This document shows, piece by piece, positions 45,178 to 56,560 of a stretch of DNA of 64,000 bases (position 1 is its first letter; each line of letters begins with the position of its first letter). The stretch comes from Diphasiastrum complanatum (Eukaryota; Streptophyta; Lycopodiopsida; Lycopodiales; Lycopodiaceae), in the NCBI GenBank assembly GCA_029204225.1, contig CM055097.1, forward strand, positions 38,805,106 through 38,869,105, in the 5' to 3' direction. The notes under the pieces were generated by a model. It was not told the DNA's origin, ran no database searches, and was given only the letters and a program-made list of their open reading frames with translations. A program made the position numbers and the translations under genes.

Positions 45178-45765
45178 GTAGCAATGACCTGATCTTCTCT
45201 TTCAACCTGCTTCAATGCACAAAGCACTCCTTTGAACAACAACAAATTCTTTCAAAAGAAATCACCAAGATTTGAAACTATCTCACAAATTCTCTTCTAG
45301 CACTTATCCAAGCAAATCAACACATAGAATCATGGAATCTTGATCAACCTATGATCTACCCTCAATCTAATGACTTTTGCCACTTCCTAAGATTGAAACA
45401 CACTCAAATGAAGTCCAGCAACCTCACTATCTAGAGATCCAATCAAAATTAGGGTTTTGACAAAATCACAAAAAATTGACTATTCCAAATCTACATGCAA
45501 ATGCTGAAAATTTGATATGCAATCTATAAGCCACCACTTAGGCTGAATCAATGATCCAAAAATTGGCCAAATCCAGCATGTGAATTTAAAAAACGGAATT
45601 GAACAAGTATATTGACCTATTTAGTGTTTTGATCTACAAAAGATCCAATCTACAAAAGCAAAAAATTCGATTTTGGTGTAGAATCCTCTCTAGCATGCTC
45701 TGAACTTGATATCTTCACCAAATCATTGATAGATCTGATTTCCTCCTTCATAACCTGAAACACAA
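45178..45765 (-). other. Element 2 untranslated leader
   Basis: 588 bases between primer site and gag ATG; no ORF of note. Confidence 0.75.
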
Positions 45766-45777
45766 GCTCTGATACCA
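45766..45777 (-). promoter_or_regulatory. Primer-binding site, tRNA-iMet type
   Basis: TGGTATCAGAGC on the minus strand, directly adjoining the 5' LTR. Confidence 0.9.
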
Positions 45778-46426
45778 TGTGAAAGATTTCAGATCCTTAA
45801 GATCCAGTCTACTTGAATGATCTTTGGTTAGAAAGAGAAATACACTACCAATTTCACCAATGTAGAAAAATCAGCATCTACACACAATTTGAGATGCAAA
45901 CACTAATAGAACTTGATCAAACTTGAATGAAATGATTATGTACTGTTGCTTTCCGTACAAAACCAGCAAGCTACTGTATTTCACACGTGTGGATCCAAAA
46001 ATAGCAAATATAGATCATTCTACACATAGAATTGCAAGCAATCACCAAGATAGTGCACCAATGGATAGTAGAACCCAAGAGAACCATGTATAAGCATAAA
46101 ATGAGATAGAGAAGAGAGAAGATGACTCTCTCCACGAGTTACATCCTTTTATAGCAGGTCCAAATCCTATTTGGCCACTTGGCTTTCCCACCAAAATGCT
46201 AACCCTACCAATTTTGGGTCTAGATTCAATGTACCCAACTTATTCAAATTGAATCTACTCAACTCGCATTCTATCTTTCCCACACTTTCAAATAGTGTTT
46301 ATTCAAATAAAATTTAGACCAATGAACTTTGAAAAGTCAACTTCTAAGTCTAAAACAATTTTTGGCCTCAATATGCCAAATATGGAAATATTGCAAAATG
46401 TGATGAAACTAGTTGAATCTTTCACA
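45778..46426 (-). repeat. Element 2, 5' LTR
   Basis: 649 bp, same ends as the 3' LTR, with CACACGTGTG near 45,981. Confidence 0.92.
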
Positions 46427-46431
46427 GGGTT
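46427..46431. repeat. Target-site duplication GGGTT (right)
   Basis: Matches 40,462-40,466. Confidence 0.85.
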
Positions 46432-46998
46432 TGGTTGAGAAATCATGATTTTCTCTCCACAAATCACTTGATTGTACAAGCAATCTTCCTAGACAATTTT
46501 GAAGACAAGAGCACACAAGTATGCATTAATGGTCATCCACACTTTTTCACTCAAACCAAACACTTAGCATGGAAAAAACTAATTCCCAAACACTCCAAAA
46601 TTGTGATTAACTAGAAAAAACCAAGTATGTACAATGAGATCTCACTACCATATAGTTCTAGCTTGAGGAAATGCTCTAGAATGATTGGACCCATTGATTG
46701 ACTTTCTACATCACCTCTCATCATGATTTCACATGTAATGCACCTCTTAAAGTGATTGGCCTTGTGATCTATACCCCTTAATTTTATTGGGCTAAATGGA
46801 TGCATTCTAATCCTAACATTATGTGACAAAGGTCACTCTCACTAGAACTCAAGTTTGAGGCCTATTGATTCAAACTCACATAAATAAACTAAAATGACTA
46901 GGCCTACCCTCCACATGTGGGAATATTCTCCACAAATTTGAGATTTACATATGTACATGAAAGTATAAACTAATCAAGCTAGATTTTGCAAAATCTTC
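46432..46998 (-). mobile_element. LTR of an older copia relic (element 3), interrupted by element 2
   Basis: The right end TTTTGCAAAATCTTCACA near 46,998 is followed by CTCCTCAAAATTTAGCTAG, which parallels the array's LTR/PPT junction (TTTTTAACA then CTCCTCCTC...TAGC). It contains CACATGTGGG and AAACTAATCAAGCTAG blocks like the array LTR. The outer end should be left of 40,466, so element 2 inserted into this LTR. Confidence 0.55.
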
Positions 46999-47600
46999 AC
47001 ACTCCTCAAAATTTAGCTAGATTACTATCTTAGATCTACTAAAAAATTTAAGTACATGAGTGTAGTTCTTTGAATAGATCTTTTGGACTGGTTTTGCTGA
47101 GAAAAACCAACTAATAAATTTGACTTTGTAGTAGCATCACCATAGCCATGACAAGGCTTCTTTGAATGGGAACCATCTCCAAGCATCTTGACTCTTGAGA
47201 AGATTTCTACCACTTGAGCACTTTCCCCATTGATTTTTTCCATCCTTGAGGCATAGGGTTGGTACAAAATCTCCTCCTCTCTGAAGATAGCTGAAACTCC
47301 ATAAGGAAATCAAGATTCCTCCTTGAATCAAATAGATCACAAAGATCTATCATCATGTTACTAAGATCTTGAGAATTAGCAACATCAAGATTGGCAAGAC
47401 TATGCATGCTATAGTAACAAAGAGTTTGCATCATATCTTCATGCTTGATTACCATGCTAATCTCAGATCTAATGAGGCTAAATACATCATTATGGATATA
47501 AGTGTCCTTGGAGGATGATTCACTTTTTCTCATAATGTGTTTACAAATGGCCTCAACACATGAAAGAACATCAATTATGTTCTCAATACAGACATCATAC
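46999..47600 (-). pseudogene. Element 3: unidentified segment between integrase linker and PPT
   Basis: Where RT and RNase H should be, the minus strand carries an open frame at 47,207-47,533 (108 aa: helical, rich in D, L, S, M) and flanking broken sequence. No RT or RNase H motif is visible and it does not resemble the segment in element 2. It ends at the PPT-like GAGGAGTG beside the LTR. Confidence 0.45.
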
Positions 47601-48590
47601 TCAACTAGATGGCTTTACTCCAACTTTGAGATGCAAGAGTCTCACTAAAGCAAATTGATTCATCAAATGACATAAGAGAAGAAAGCATGAATATTCTGAG
47701 GTGTATACCACTTGAAATGTGCTCCTCTTTTCCTTGATATGTGAGCCACATAAGCTCAACCATGATGTCTCTTGAGATTCTTCTTGGAATCATAACTTGA
47801 GAAGAATGACTCTCCTCCTCAATCCTTGGCACACTTGAACCTTGAGATGGCTCCTCAAGATCATTTTTTTGATGCTCCTCCCTAATCCTTGAAGTCTCCT
47901 TGACATCATCACCATTAGAGAAAAAATAATTTGCACAAGAAACATCATTTTTGATGTGAACATAAGAGTCATCATCCATGGAATTGAAATTCGAGTGCTC
48001 CATCCTCTCCTCTTGAGAAATGAGCTCTCCCTCGGCTTCCTTCACTTCATGTGATTAGTTCTCACACAAATATTTAGCTTTAAGATCCTACCATCTCTAA
48101 TCCCTTTTGCAATGACTTTCCATCCTTTGATGCAAACAAACTTGACACTACATCCTTTGTCAACTCATTGACTCACACTCAACACATTTATAGAAAATTA
48201 AGGGACATTTCTTCCTTGATTCAAGCAAATAGGAATGGTTCTTATTTCATGAATCACATATTCAACACATTTGAAACAAGAATGGACTCATTAGAATCTG
48301 AATATGATGTGAATTAAGAAAAATACTCCCTTTTGCAAGTGATATGTGACTTTGTCCCAATATCAATCCACCAAAGATTTTCTTCCATAGAAATTGTTGG
48401 TGCATCCATGCATGCCATGAGAGACTCCTCTTTAATGAAAACATCTCCACCTTGATTGCTGCAACATACTTGACCTTCCTTTTGCTTTCCTTCATCCTTT
48501 TTCTTCTTGTAGGAAAGGACAAATGCCCCATCTTGCCACAATAGTAGCTCTTTGATTTGGCCATGGTAAGAAGTACTTGTACACAAATTA
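47601..48590 (-). pseudogene. Element 3: gag zinc knuckle, protease and integrase linker relic
   Basis: 48,262-48,586 encodes a partial zinc knuckle (SYYCGKMGH, with the last Cys region shifted) and the protease segment WWIDIGTKSHITCKREYFS, where the DSGA motif is changed to DIGT. 47,605-48,045 encodes the acidic linker after integrase, with VMIPRRISRD and LMWLTYQGKEEH, matching PRRSSR...LTYQGKG of the array element. The integrase core between them is deleted, and most of gag is missing. Confidence 0.65.
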
Positions 48591-50415
48591 CAAACTTGTG
48601 AAATGATTCTTCAAATTTATTTTGTGACTCTTAAGACACTAGATTTGAACACATCAAAAATCTAGAAAGATCCACAAAAGATGTAGATCACAAATCTAAG
48701 AATCAATCTTCACCCAACAAACTAGTCACCTTGGAAAATGGACCTTGCCTAGATCACAAAGATTAAGGCACACTAAACTTGAATCAAATCACACCAAAAT
48801 CAGACCCAATAACACCTATTGGACTCAACCAAGACCAATGACTCTACCTCTTGAGAGTTGGAATGGATTTGAAAATATTTGATTACAAACAACATCCTAG
48901 TTTTCCACCAATCTTGATTATATCTCTCATAACTTGAGATTCTTGGACAAAAAAGTAGGACTTTCCTATTTTACACTAAAATGTTTTGCTTATCTCTCTA
49001 TAAGAATGATAATTCAAGTTTAATTCAACTCCTTATGAAATCTTGCAGACACAATGTGAGATCAATCTCACAACCAATGTCAATCTCTCCTTGTGTCTAG
49101 ATCTTGCCTCACACCAAAGATAAAGAACTCCAAGACTTTGAGGCAACTCCCTCTAAACACTCAAGGAATCCACAAACAACTCAAACACAATGGATTTGTG
49201 TGAAACTATGTGGCTACGGCTCCAAAATCTCATCTAGATCAAACACAAACTAGATTGCCAATGCAAAATCATGAATTTTTGACAATCTAAGCTACATATG
49301 AGCAATCCTCGACATGTCTCACCAGGGGTGCCCTACCCAAATTCATTTGAATTCCAATAACTTTTTCAGCACAATTCCTTTTGTCTTGAAAACAATTGCA
49401 TCACAAACTAGACTTCACTACTTTCCAACAAGTAATCATACACTAGATTTGGATCTACCTTGGAGAAACACCAACCAGCCAAATTCTGGTGATCTAAAAT
49501 GTGCCTAAGAACCAAATTTTTTATATTACCTAGCATGGCTAAATTCATCATGATTTTGATCCCTTTTGATCTCAAAATTCACTTGATTGCAAACTATGTG
49601 CAAACTAGCTCTCAAAATCTTGTTTTTTAAAGCAATTTTTCACATCAAGCTTGATACATTCAATTCATCCTCCATCCTTGGGCTGGATTTGAAGTCTCAA
49701 AAAGTGTGATTCTTCTCTCTCACTAAGATGTGTACATCAAATAGCTAGATCCACTTAGTAAGATCTTGATCACAAAGGAGAGATCAATCTCTCCACCATT
49801 GTCAATCAACTTGAGTTACTATATTTTGTCTTTCACACATGAAGGAACTCAAAGATAATTTGGATCACACACTATGCATGAGTTAAACACACCTCTACGA
49901 CTATATCCCACACATTCTTTGAGCACACTAGTCCGTACTATACTTTTCAGATCCAAATAAATATGATTTTGTCCGCTCTTGATTCCAATATCCCTTATAA
50001 GCTAGTCAAGATCCTTTGTCACTTTCTTAGCCTTGATTTTCACTCTCAAATCTTGATACATTGGATTGCCTTCAGCTCATTACACATGAAAAAAAGGGAA
50101 AACTCTTTTTACATTTACTTTATGGCAATAGAATGTTTGAGACCGTTCATGTGAAGAAGTTTTATTCTCACATCTTACTACAGTTATTCGGTTTTATACA
50201 TGAGTCCTTTGATGATATAGTATTTGGTTGGTCATACATGCCAAATGTCAATATGTAGTGGTATTTTCCTTATGAAGTTTTTTGCAATTTTCAAATTGAA
50301 AAGTTTCAAGTTTGCTCATGCTCTACTTTTAAACGTTTCAAAGGCTTTGTTTCAAATAAGTTCGGTCATGTTGTACAGTTGCTGCTTTATCAGTAGTAAG
50401 GTCCTTAAACGTTGA
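48591..50415. other. AT-rich DNA, possibly the leader of element 3, then unassigned
   Basis: 48,591-49,330 resembles the untranslated leaders of the other copia elements in composition (short, CA-rich, repeated 'ctagat' words), but no primer site or 5' LTR could be found. 49,330-50,415 holds only short ORFs without motifs. Confidence 0.35.
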
Positions 50416-51250
50416 TTGGAAAAAGGACTCAATCATATAGTATTGCAACATACTAATATTCAAAGTATTGCTACTGAATTACATAATAAAGGGCTCAAAC
50501 TCATGAAACTCTTACCTACGTACCCTGATACAGATATAGAAATGCATGCTGAATTTTGTAGGAAAAGTGCCCTAGATTTTTTAAAGAACAAAATATGGAT
50601 TCAAGGGAACACTGTCCCATTACATAAAAAAGAAGCTGCCAACGATGAACACAAATGGATTACCAGGCATTTACATGTCAATGGAATTGATAAAGCACTA
50701 CATAACCCTTGTATTATTTGCATATATCTTGTACGTAAGCTTGCTATAGAAAGACTTGATAGCCCGAATTTTATTCCTTTCCTTGATCCTACAAATAATT
50801 TTGTCTTAAATTTTTTGGAATACATTAGCACTTCTATGAGTGAGTTACTACCGGATGATTTCATATATTCAAAAGAATTACCTTACCTACTTTGCACCTA
50901 TAAGGTGCATAAGGAAGCATTTCGATGGATCACAAATGCACATGATTGCTGTTTTTCTAGACTTGCAAAATTCCTAATAGGTGCTCTTGGTATGCTATAT
51001 CCTTTCATTATGAAAGATGCAGGCTTGAAGGCAAAAACATACAAGAGTGTCCTAAATGGGATACATCTTTACTTTGGCATGTGATTCATCAGTTCACTTC
51101 TATCTATATTTACCTGAGCATATATATACAATGAAAGCAACATATATTTCCAAATGCTATGAAAATATTTCTTTGAAAGGTACTGATGGTTACAAAACCA
51201 TTATGAAGGAATGTTATTTGATTTGCCTAAAAATATTAGCAATCTTTTGA
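50416..51250 (+). pseudogene. Probable Penelope-like reverse transcriptase relic
   Basis: A 222-codon frame (50,416-51,084) contains LPYLLCTYKVHKEAFRWI then C-x-SRLAKFL near residues 150-185. This resembles the N-terminal RT finger pattern of Penelope-like elements (Y-x-K-x-HK, FR-x-I, then LA). A second frame (51,056-51,250) continues with a CDSSVHFYLYLPEHI stretch, where the polymerase Asp plus 'LY..IP' motif would be expected, then KGTDGYKTIMKEC. The catalytic Y-x-DD and a GIY-YIG endonuclease are not seen. One frame shift and a short 3' end make it a relic. A different non-LTR RT is possible; the call rests on motif memory only. Confidence 0.45.
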
Positions 51251-52260
51251 TGGGCAATTAGCCTTTTCTTAAAGGGAAGCTTCCAACGATGAAATGCAAA
51301 TGGTTATTGATGAAAATGATCCTAATCATATGCCATATGATGTTTTACGTCTATGATTATCAAAAGAGCTCTGTACGGAAGCTAATTTGTTGATTTTGCT
51401 CGTTACTATCTCTGTTTCATACAGTGTTACAACATAAATAACACAAAGGGCTTAAACATACTGCTCAAATCATAGTAGACAACAAGGTTAAGGTACGTAT
51501 GGCACTTTCAACTGCTATGCTGCATAATATGCTTTGTTAAATGATAACTTCGTTTGGATGATACACCACACTAACGGGATGTCTCTTATACATACAATTA
51601 TGCAATGACTATACGTAGAAATGCATACGGAAGGTCAAGTATCTCAACTACAAACAAATGCAAATGTGATTGCCTCACAAGAATTGGTATCTTCTACCAT
51701 TCAGGTTAGTAACACACAAATGCTTCGATTCTCTTTGATAAAGCGTAAAATGCAGGGTGACAGAGTAAGCAACCATTACTTTTGACAATAGTGCTACAAA
51801 AATGCAGAATGATTTGTAATGATAATATTAAAAATATTCCGGTTCCAACAAATAATGCTATATCACTTTTTACCATCGGTATTATGATAACCATGTTTCT
51901 TATATCGGTTTTTTCATGATTCGTTTATCAAGAATTTGCGTAGTTATTGTAAGTTCTTTTGAGTACATGGACTTGTGCTAAAAACGGATACATTCATAAC
52001 ATCGGAATGACATAGACTTGCCCCGAGCTGATTATGAATGTATAGTCGCAAACTCTTACTTTTTAATTTGCACTTACAAGTAGCAGTTTTTTGGTTAGTG
52101 TGTAAATCATGACTATGGTTTAAAACTTTAAGAACGAGAAGTTAGTTTGCGGACTCTTGGATAGCATGGATTTGCTCAAGAAGTCACGAGTACCGGACAA
52201 TTTTTGTTTACAGATATGAATGGTGGTATGGCATGGATTTGCCCCTAATTTTGTAGAATA
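51251..52260 (+). repeat. Downstream region with partial repeat of the RT start and the 15-base motif
   Basis: 51,425-51,460 ('gttacaacata...acacaaagggcttaaac') resembles 50,445-50,500, just inside the RT ORF start. The GGCATGGATTTGCYC motif occurs near 52,009 (degenerate), 52,163 and 52,230, as at 6.2-6.6 kb. Penelope-like elements often have partial tandem copies and flanking repeats, which would fit. Confidence 0.4.
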
Positions 52261-54100
52261 GTTTACAGATATAAATATTTGATAAAATAGTGATAGTCAT
52301 AGACTTTTTATGAGGGTGATAAAATGCCTTAATACAATTTTGAATTTATCTCAAATTTGATATTGCTTTAGATATTTTGAGTTGGAGCTGAAGTTATAGC
52401 ATGATGTAGATGGATCGTAGCTAGTGGGTGGTTTTTGAAACTATCACAATCAGAAATTTTTTCATGGGCATTGTTATTGACTCCTCTGAACATTTAATAG
52501 CATATATAGAGTCAATATGAAGTTCAAAATGCTATCAAAAGACAAGATTGATGAATTGGCTATGTATAAACAAAGATTGATAATTGCATTTATTGTTTTA
52601 AAGCATTTAATCAATCAAGCTATCTAATTGCTTGACATTTGAAAGCTTAAATATTTTGAAATTGTTGAAAAATGATCAATTGTTGTGGAAAATAAGTTTA
52701 TTTAACACTACTTGCCTAGATGGTTGAAGTGAATGATTGTTGTGGGATTTTAGTTTATTTAGCACTACTTGCCTAGATGATGATTTGAATTTAGGTACAA
52801 GTTTCATTATAAAATTGATTCAGTCAAACAATAGTTGGAAACAATAGTTGGACTATGTTTGACATTTAGTTGATTAAAGACTAAAGCTAGTCATTTTTTG
52901 GTCCTACAATGTGTCCAATTAAAATAAAAAATCACCATGGAAATACATTATGTTTAAGCTCATTTTCTATTCTAGAGGCTACAAGATTATATTAGGTCCT
53001 ATCACCTAGAAAACCTATTAAATTTTAGATGGCCTATGTTAGATGAAGTGCAAAAAATGTATTTCACATTGTGTATCGTGCTTATAATGTGCATATTCTC
53101 CAATATAATCTTTTGATTAAAATATAAGCTCAGCAAAACATTTTAAATTTTGCTTTTGTTGTAGGTGTTTTATGTGATATTCCAATCACCCAAGTAAAAA
53201 TACATGTTTCTCAAGTATTTGTTGACTAATCCATTCTTGTGTGACAATGCCATATCTAATAATGTTGGTTTCCCTAGCGAGCTATAGATACTTGTAAGAA
53301 AAAAAAGTAGAGCCTATGGACTAGAAAAAAACAATTGTTGGTAAAAAGTATATTTGTAGAATATAGCTCTTAAAAGTTCTTGCAACAGATTTCACAACAA
53401 CTTTGGGTAAGGCAATAAAACATTTAGTGACCTTTTCTAGTTATTCAAGTCATTTTGAACCTGTACCTTGCCCTAATATGCTCTACCAATAAACATTACT
53501 AGAAAAACACTCTTTAATATGTACAATTGATGCCTAACTAGCAAAATATGTTTATTTACACCAATTTATTAGTGCTCTTGGTATATATGAATTGAGTAGT
53601 AGGTAATGGCCATTGCGAGAGGCAACACAACAAGTAATATGGGACACGACAATGAGTGGTGATGGCCATCAATGCCAAATACCATAAATTATGTGTGGCC
53701 CAAACTAGCCAATGGTTATTGCACACAATTAATTCCAATTAGATTAATTTAATCTATTTGATTTGGACTATCCATTACTTCTTCTCAGTTTCATGTGGAC
53801 AATTCATTTCTCTCTCTCTCTCCGTGAGTAGAATCACTAGACTAAATATATGATTTATTTTACCCCCTAGAAAGGGCCAAATTAATTTAAACTACTTACA
53901 CTTAATAACTACTCAATGAAATCTAGAAAAATTCCATGAGCCTGGTTCTCAAGTTATTCATTCCACCAAAACTTTGAGGTATTTATATGATATTTGAAAT
54001 AAATTAACAACTAGGTAATTGTATTAGATTTGAATTGGTTCAATAGTAATGTTATAGATGGAGGCACAATAGCTCACTCCCATCGTAGTGCTTATGGACT
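52261..54100. other. Unassigned AT-rich DNA
   Basis: No gene seen. A ~57-bp direct repeat lies at 52,682-52,722 and 52,739-52,779 ('cactacttgcctagatg' ends). A short (CT)n occurs near 53,810. Confidence 0.55.
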
Positions 54101-54102
54101 TT

Positions 54103-54114
54103 AAAAAAGAAAAA
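54103..54114 (-). terminator. RNA polymerase III T-run after tRNA-Pro
   Basis: On the minus strand TTTTTCTTTTTT starts ~24 bases beyond the tRNA 3' end. Confidence 0.65.
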
Positions 54115-54137
54115 TGTCTTCTCATACCTATAGTATT

Positions 54138-54209
54138 GGGGCATTGTGAGAATCGAACTCACGACCTCTTGCACCCTAAGCAAGAATCATACCACTAGAC
54201 CAAATGCCC
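54138..54209 (-). tRNA. tRNA-Pro (AGG)
   Basis: 72 bases folding as a standard cloverleaf: acceptor GGGCATT/AATGCCC, D-arm with A box TGGTCTAGTGG, anticodon stem CTTGC/GCAAG around loop TTAGGGT (anticodon AGG at positions 34-36), T-arm GTGAG/CTCAC around TTCGATT (B box GTTCGATTC), discriminator C. No CCA is encoded and there is no intron, as expected for a nuclear plant gene. All stems pair perfectly. A B-box-bearing SINE is unlikely, because the whole cloverleaf is intact and a terminator follows. Confidence 0.93.
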
Positions 54210-54214
54210 AATAC

Positions 54215-55850
54215 ATGGTATAAACAAGTAACTTACATCCACTACTTTTAAAATTTTGATTGATCTATATACGGGGAATCAATTTTTATTGTTGATAAAA
54301 TCCAGTCGGTCCTTTTAAGAGTTATGACTAACACTATTAAATGAACCAAACCTCATGCTTCGATCATTTTTTAAAGTTTTGTAGTGGCCTCAATATGTCC
54401 TTAACATATTTGTTAGCTCTTACATCTACCATACTTGAATACAATCAAAGGAGCTCATTGTGTTGCATATGTTCCAAAAGATTTGCAAAGAATCAAACTT
54501 TCAAGCTATATATAACAAGTAGTTGTGCTAGTTTCAAAAGAATCATTCCAATATCTCGAGATTACAATGATGTAATAATGCAATTATTTAGTAGATCATG
54601 ATACACATTATTACTACAACAACATGCATAGTCGTATTATCTAAACACATGCAAAAAGGATGGATAATGTCTAACGTATGAGACCAATTTGGTCTGTTAC
54701 AATAAATTTAAGTATTTATGCTATAAATGCATTTGTAGCTAGATAGTAATTACTCACATCATGCACTTGGATAATAAGAAAGACTTAAACATGTCAAATA
54801 TAATCTCGCATATACAATATGGAAAGACAAAGTTCCATTAATATTGAGATAAAAACTATATGGTGTTTAATCCTTTCATGTGGACTTGGTGTCAAAAAAT
54901 TAGCATTAAATTAAGTGGGTTAGTAGGCATGCAAATCCATCTTTTGATGGTTGCAAGCAAGAGTTTTTGATAGATTTTGCTCTAAATATTTGAGTGCACA
55001 ATGATTCCATAAAAATAACTAATAGATACTTTCATATAGTACAACTTATCGATTGTATTTGTTTTCTCTGATTTAGGGATGTATATTGACATCTTTATCT
55101 AATGCTCAACATAAAACACTTAACATGTGATGATGGGTTTCGCCATGGGATTTTTATTGCTTATCATTGGTACTTGTGGTCTAGCATGTCCTCTTGTGAA
55201 CACACAAACAATGATAGTTAGTTGCTTACTACATATGGAACAAAGTACCTACATAGGCACATTACATTCAACACAATAAATATGTGAATTTATCACTCTC
55301 AATCTTAAATATACAAACACAACTTGCAACATCCTACCGTAGGAACATGACAACTTGCTATGGAATGGACTTCATGGTTGCTTTTAACAGGAAGTACATG
55401 ACCAAAAATTGGATATTCTAGTCTCAATTCACCACACACTCATGAACATTGTAAGACATTTTGTATCAAACGTTGCCCAATTTTGAAGATTTCTATTGAA
55501 AGAGTCATATGTAGAGGTATGCATCAAGTTGACCCTTAAAGAAGCTAAAGGGACTAGAATACTCTACATAATTTTCTCTTTACTCTCTCACTGGTGGCTC
55601 TAAATAGTCTACTCTATCCTTGAGAAACTTTGTCCTCTTTTTAATAATGATCTCTTTCTGTAGTTTGCATCGGGGGGCTCTCTCCAATTCTAAGGAGTTT
55701 CAAAGATAAATTTCCTCCGTTTTTTAACATCAAAAGTGAAAATGAATGAATGTACATGTGTGTGACTCATGGTAGGGGGAAGTGATACTGGCATCATTTT
55801 GCAAAAGCAATTGCTAGAGCAAAAAGTGCTTGAAATTCTATATGTAAAGG
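54215..55850. other. Unassigned AT-rich DNA
   Basis: No gene or element recognised; ORFs are short and without motifs. Confidence 0.55.
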
Positions 55851-55859
55851 TTTGTTGGC

Positions 55860-56560
55860 CAATGCAAGCCATGTCTCTGGGGTTTCAAACCAATTTATTA
55901 CATTCATTGATGACTATTCTAGGGGATTTAAGGTTTATTTTCATAGAAACAAGTGAGACACTTTTCATGCTTTTGTGGGATCAAAATAATACTAGAAGTG
56001 AATGTGACAAAAAAATCAAGTTCCTCACATAGCTCATGGAGGATATTTTACTCCAAGAGAGTTGAAAGAGTTTTTCAAGTCTCATTAAATTGAGCAAAGC
56101 TTACACTTCAAAAAAGAAGTGTTTGAGAGTTGTATGATTTTGGACTGTGGTGATGCAATGCTAAAAAGTAGGAATAACTAAAATTCATTTTGGAACTACA
56201 AATTTTTATACATCATTGCACTTATTAGGTCATTTCCCAACACTTTATAAAGGCTAAGACTTCACATCTTTGCATTTTTTGTTGTAAAACCTCTACTTTG
56301 GTTCCAAGGGGAAAACATATAATATCAAAGAATAAGTGAATTTAATGTATCTTTATTGGGTACGCCAATACATCTCTAAGGCTTATTTTTTGTGCAATCA
56401 TGCCTAAAAAACTATGACTGGGAGTTGAGATGTAGCATTTGATGATTACAATCGAAGAAAGATGTATCAAGTGGAGGAGTAGGTGATGGATTCATCATCT
56501 ATTGATGAAATATACGTGAAAGATGATCCTTTAGATTGAGTCAAAGAAAGTTTGGTAAGT
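55860..56560 (+). pseudogene. Copia integrase scrap (plus strand)
   Basis: Near 55,895 a broken frame reads FITFIDDYSRGFKVYF, the copia integrase core motif. HGGYFTPRELKEFFKSH (near 56,033-56,080) corresponds to the second Asp region, with the Asp lost. Later frames are weakly integrase-like to ~56,400. Stops and frame shifts are dense; it is an old fragment with no LTR nearby. Confidence 0.5.

Larger units (their letters stand above)
40467..46426 (-). mobile_element. Complete copia element with RT replaced ('element 2')
   Basis: 5,960 bp with two ~650-bp LTRs, GGGTT target duplication, iMet primer site, gag-protease-integrase, an unidentified ~1 kb segment where RT should be, RNase H, and PPT. 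About 15 substitutions and one indel separate the LTRs by eye (~2.3%), so it is clearly older than the 17-33 kb array. Without RT it cannot have copied itself; it must have been mobilised in trans, or have lost RT after insertion. Confidence 0.9.
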
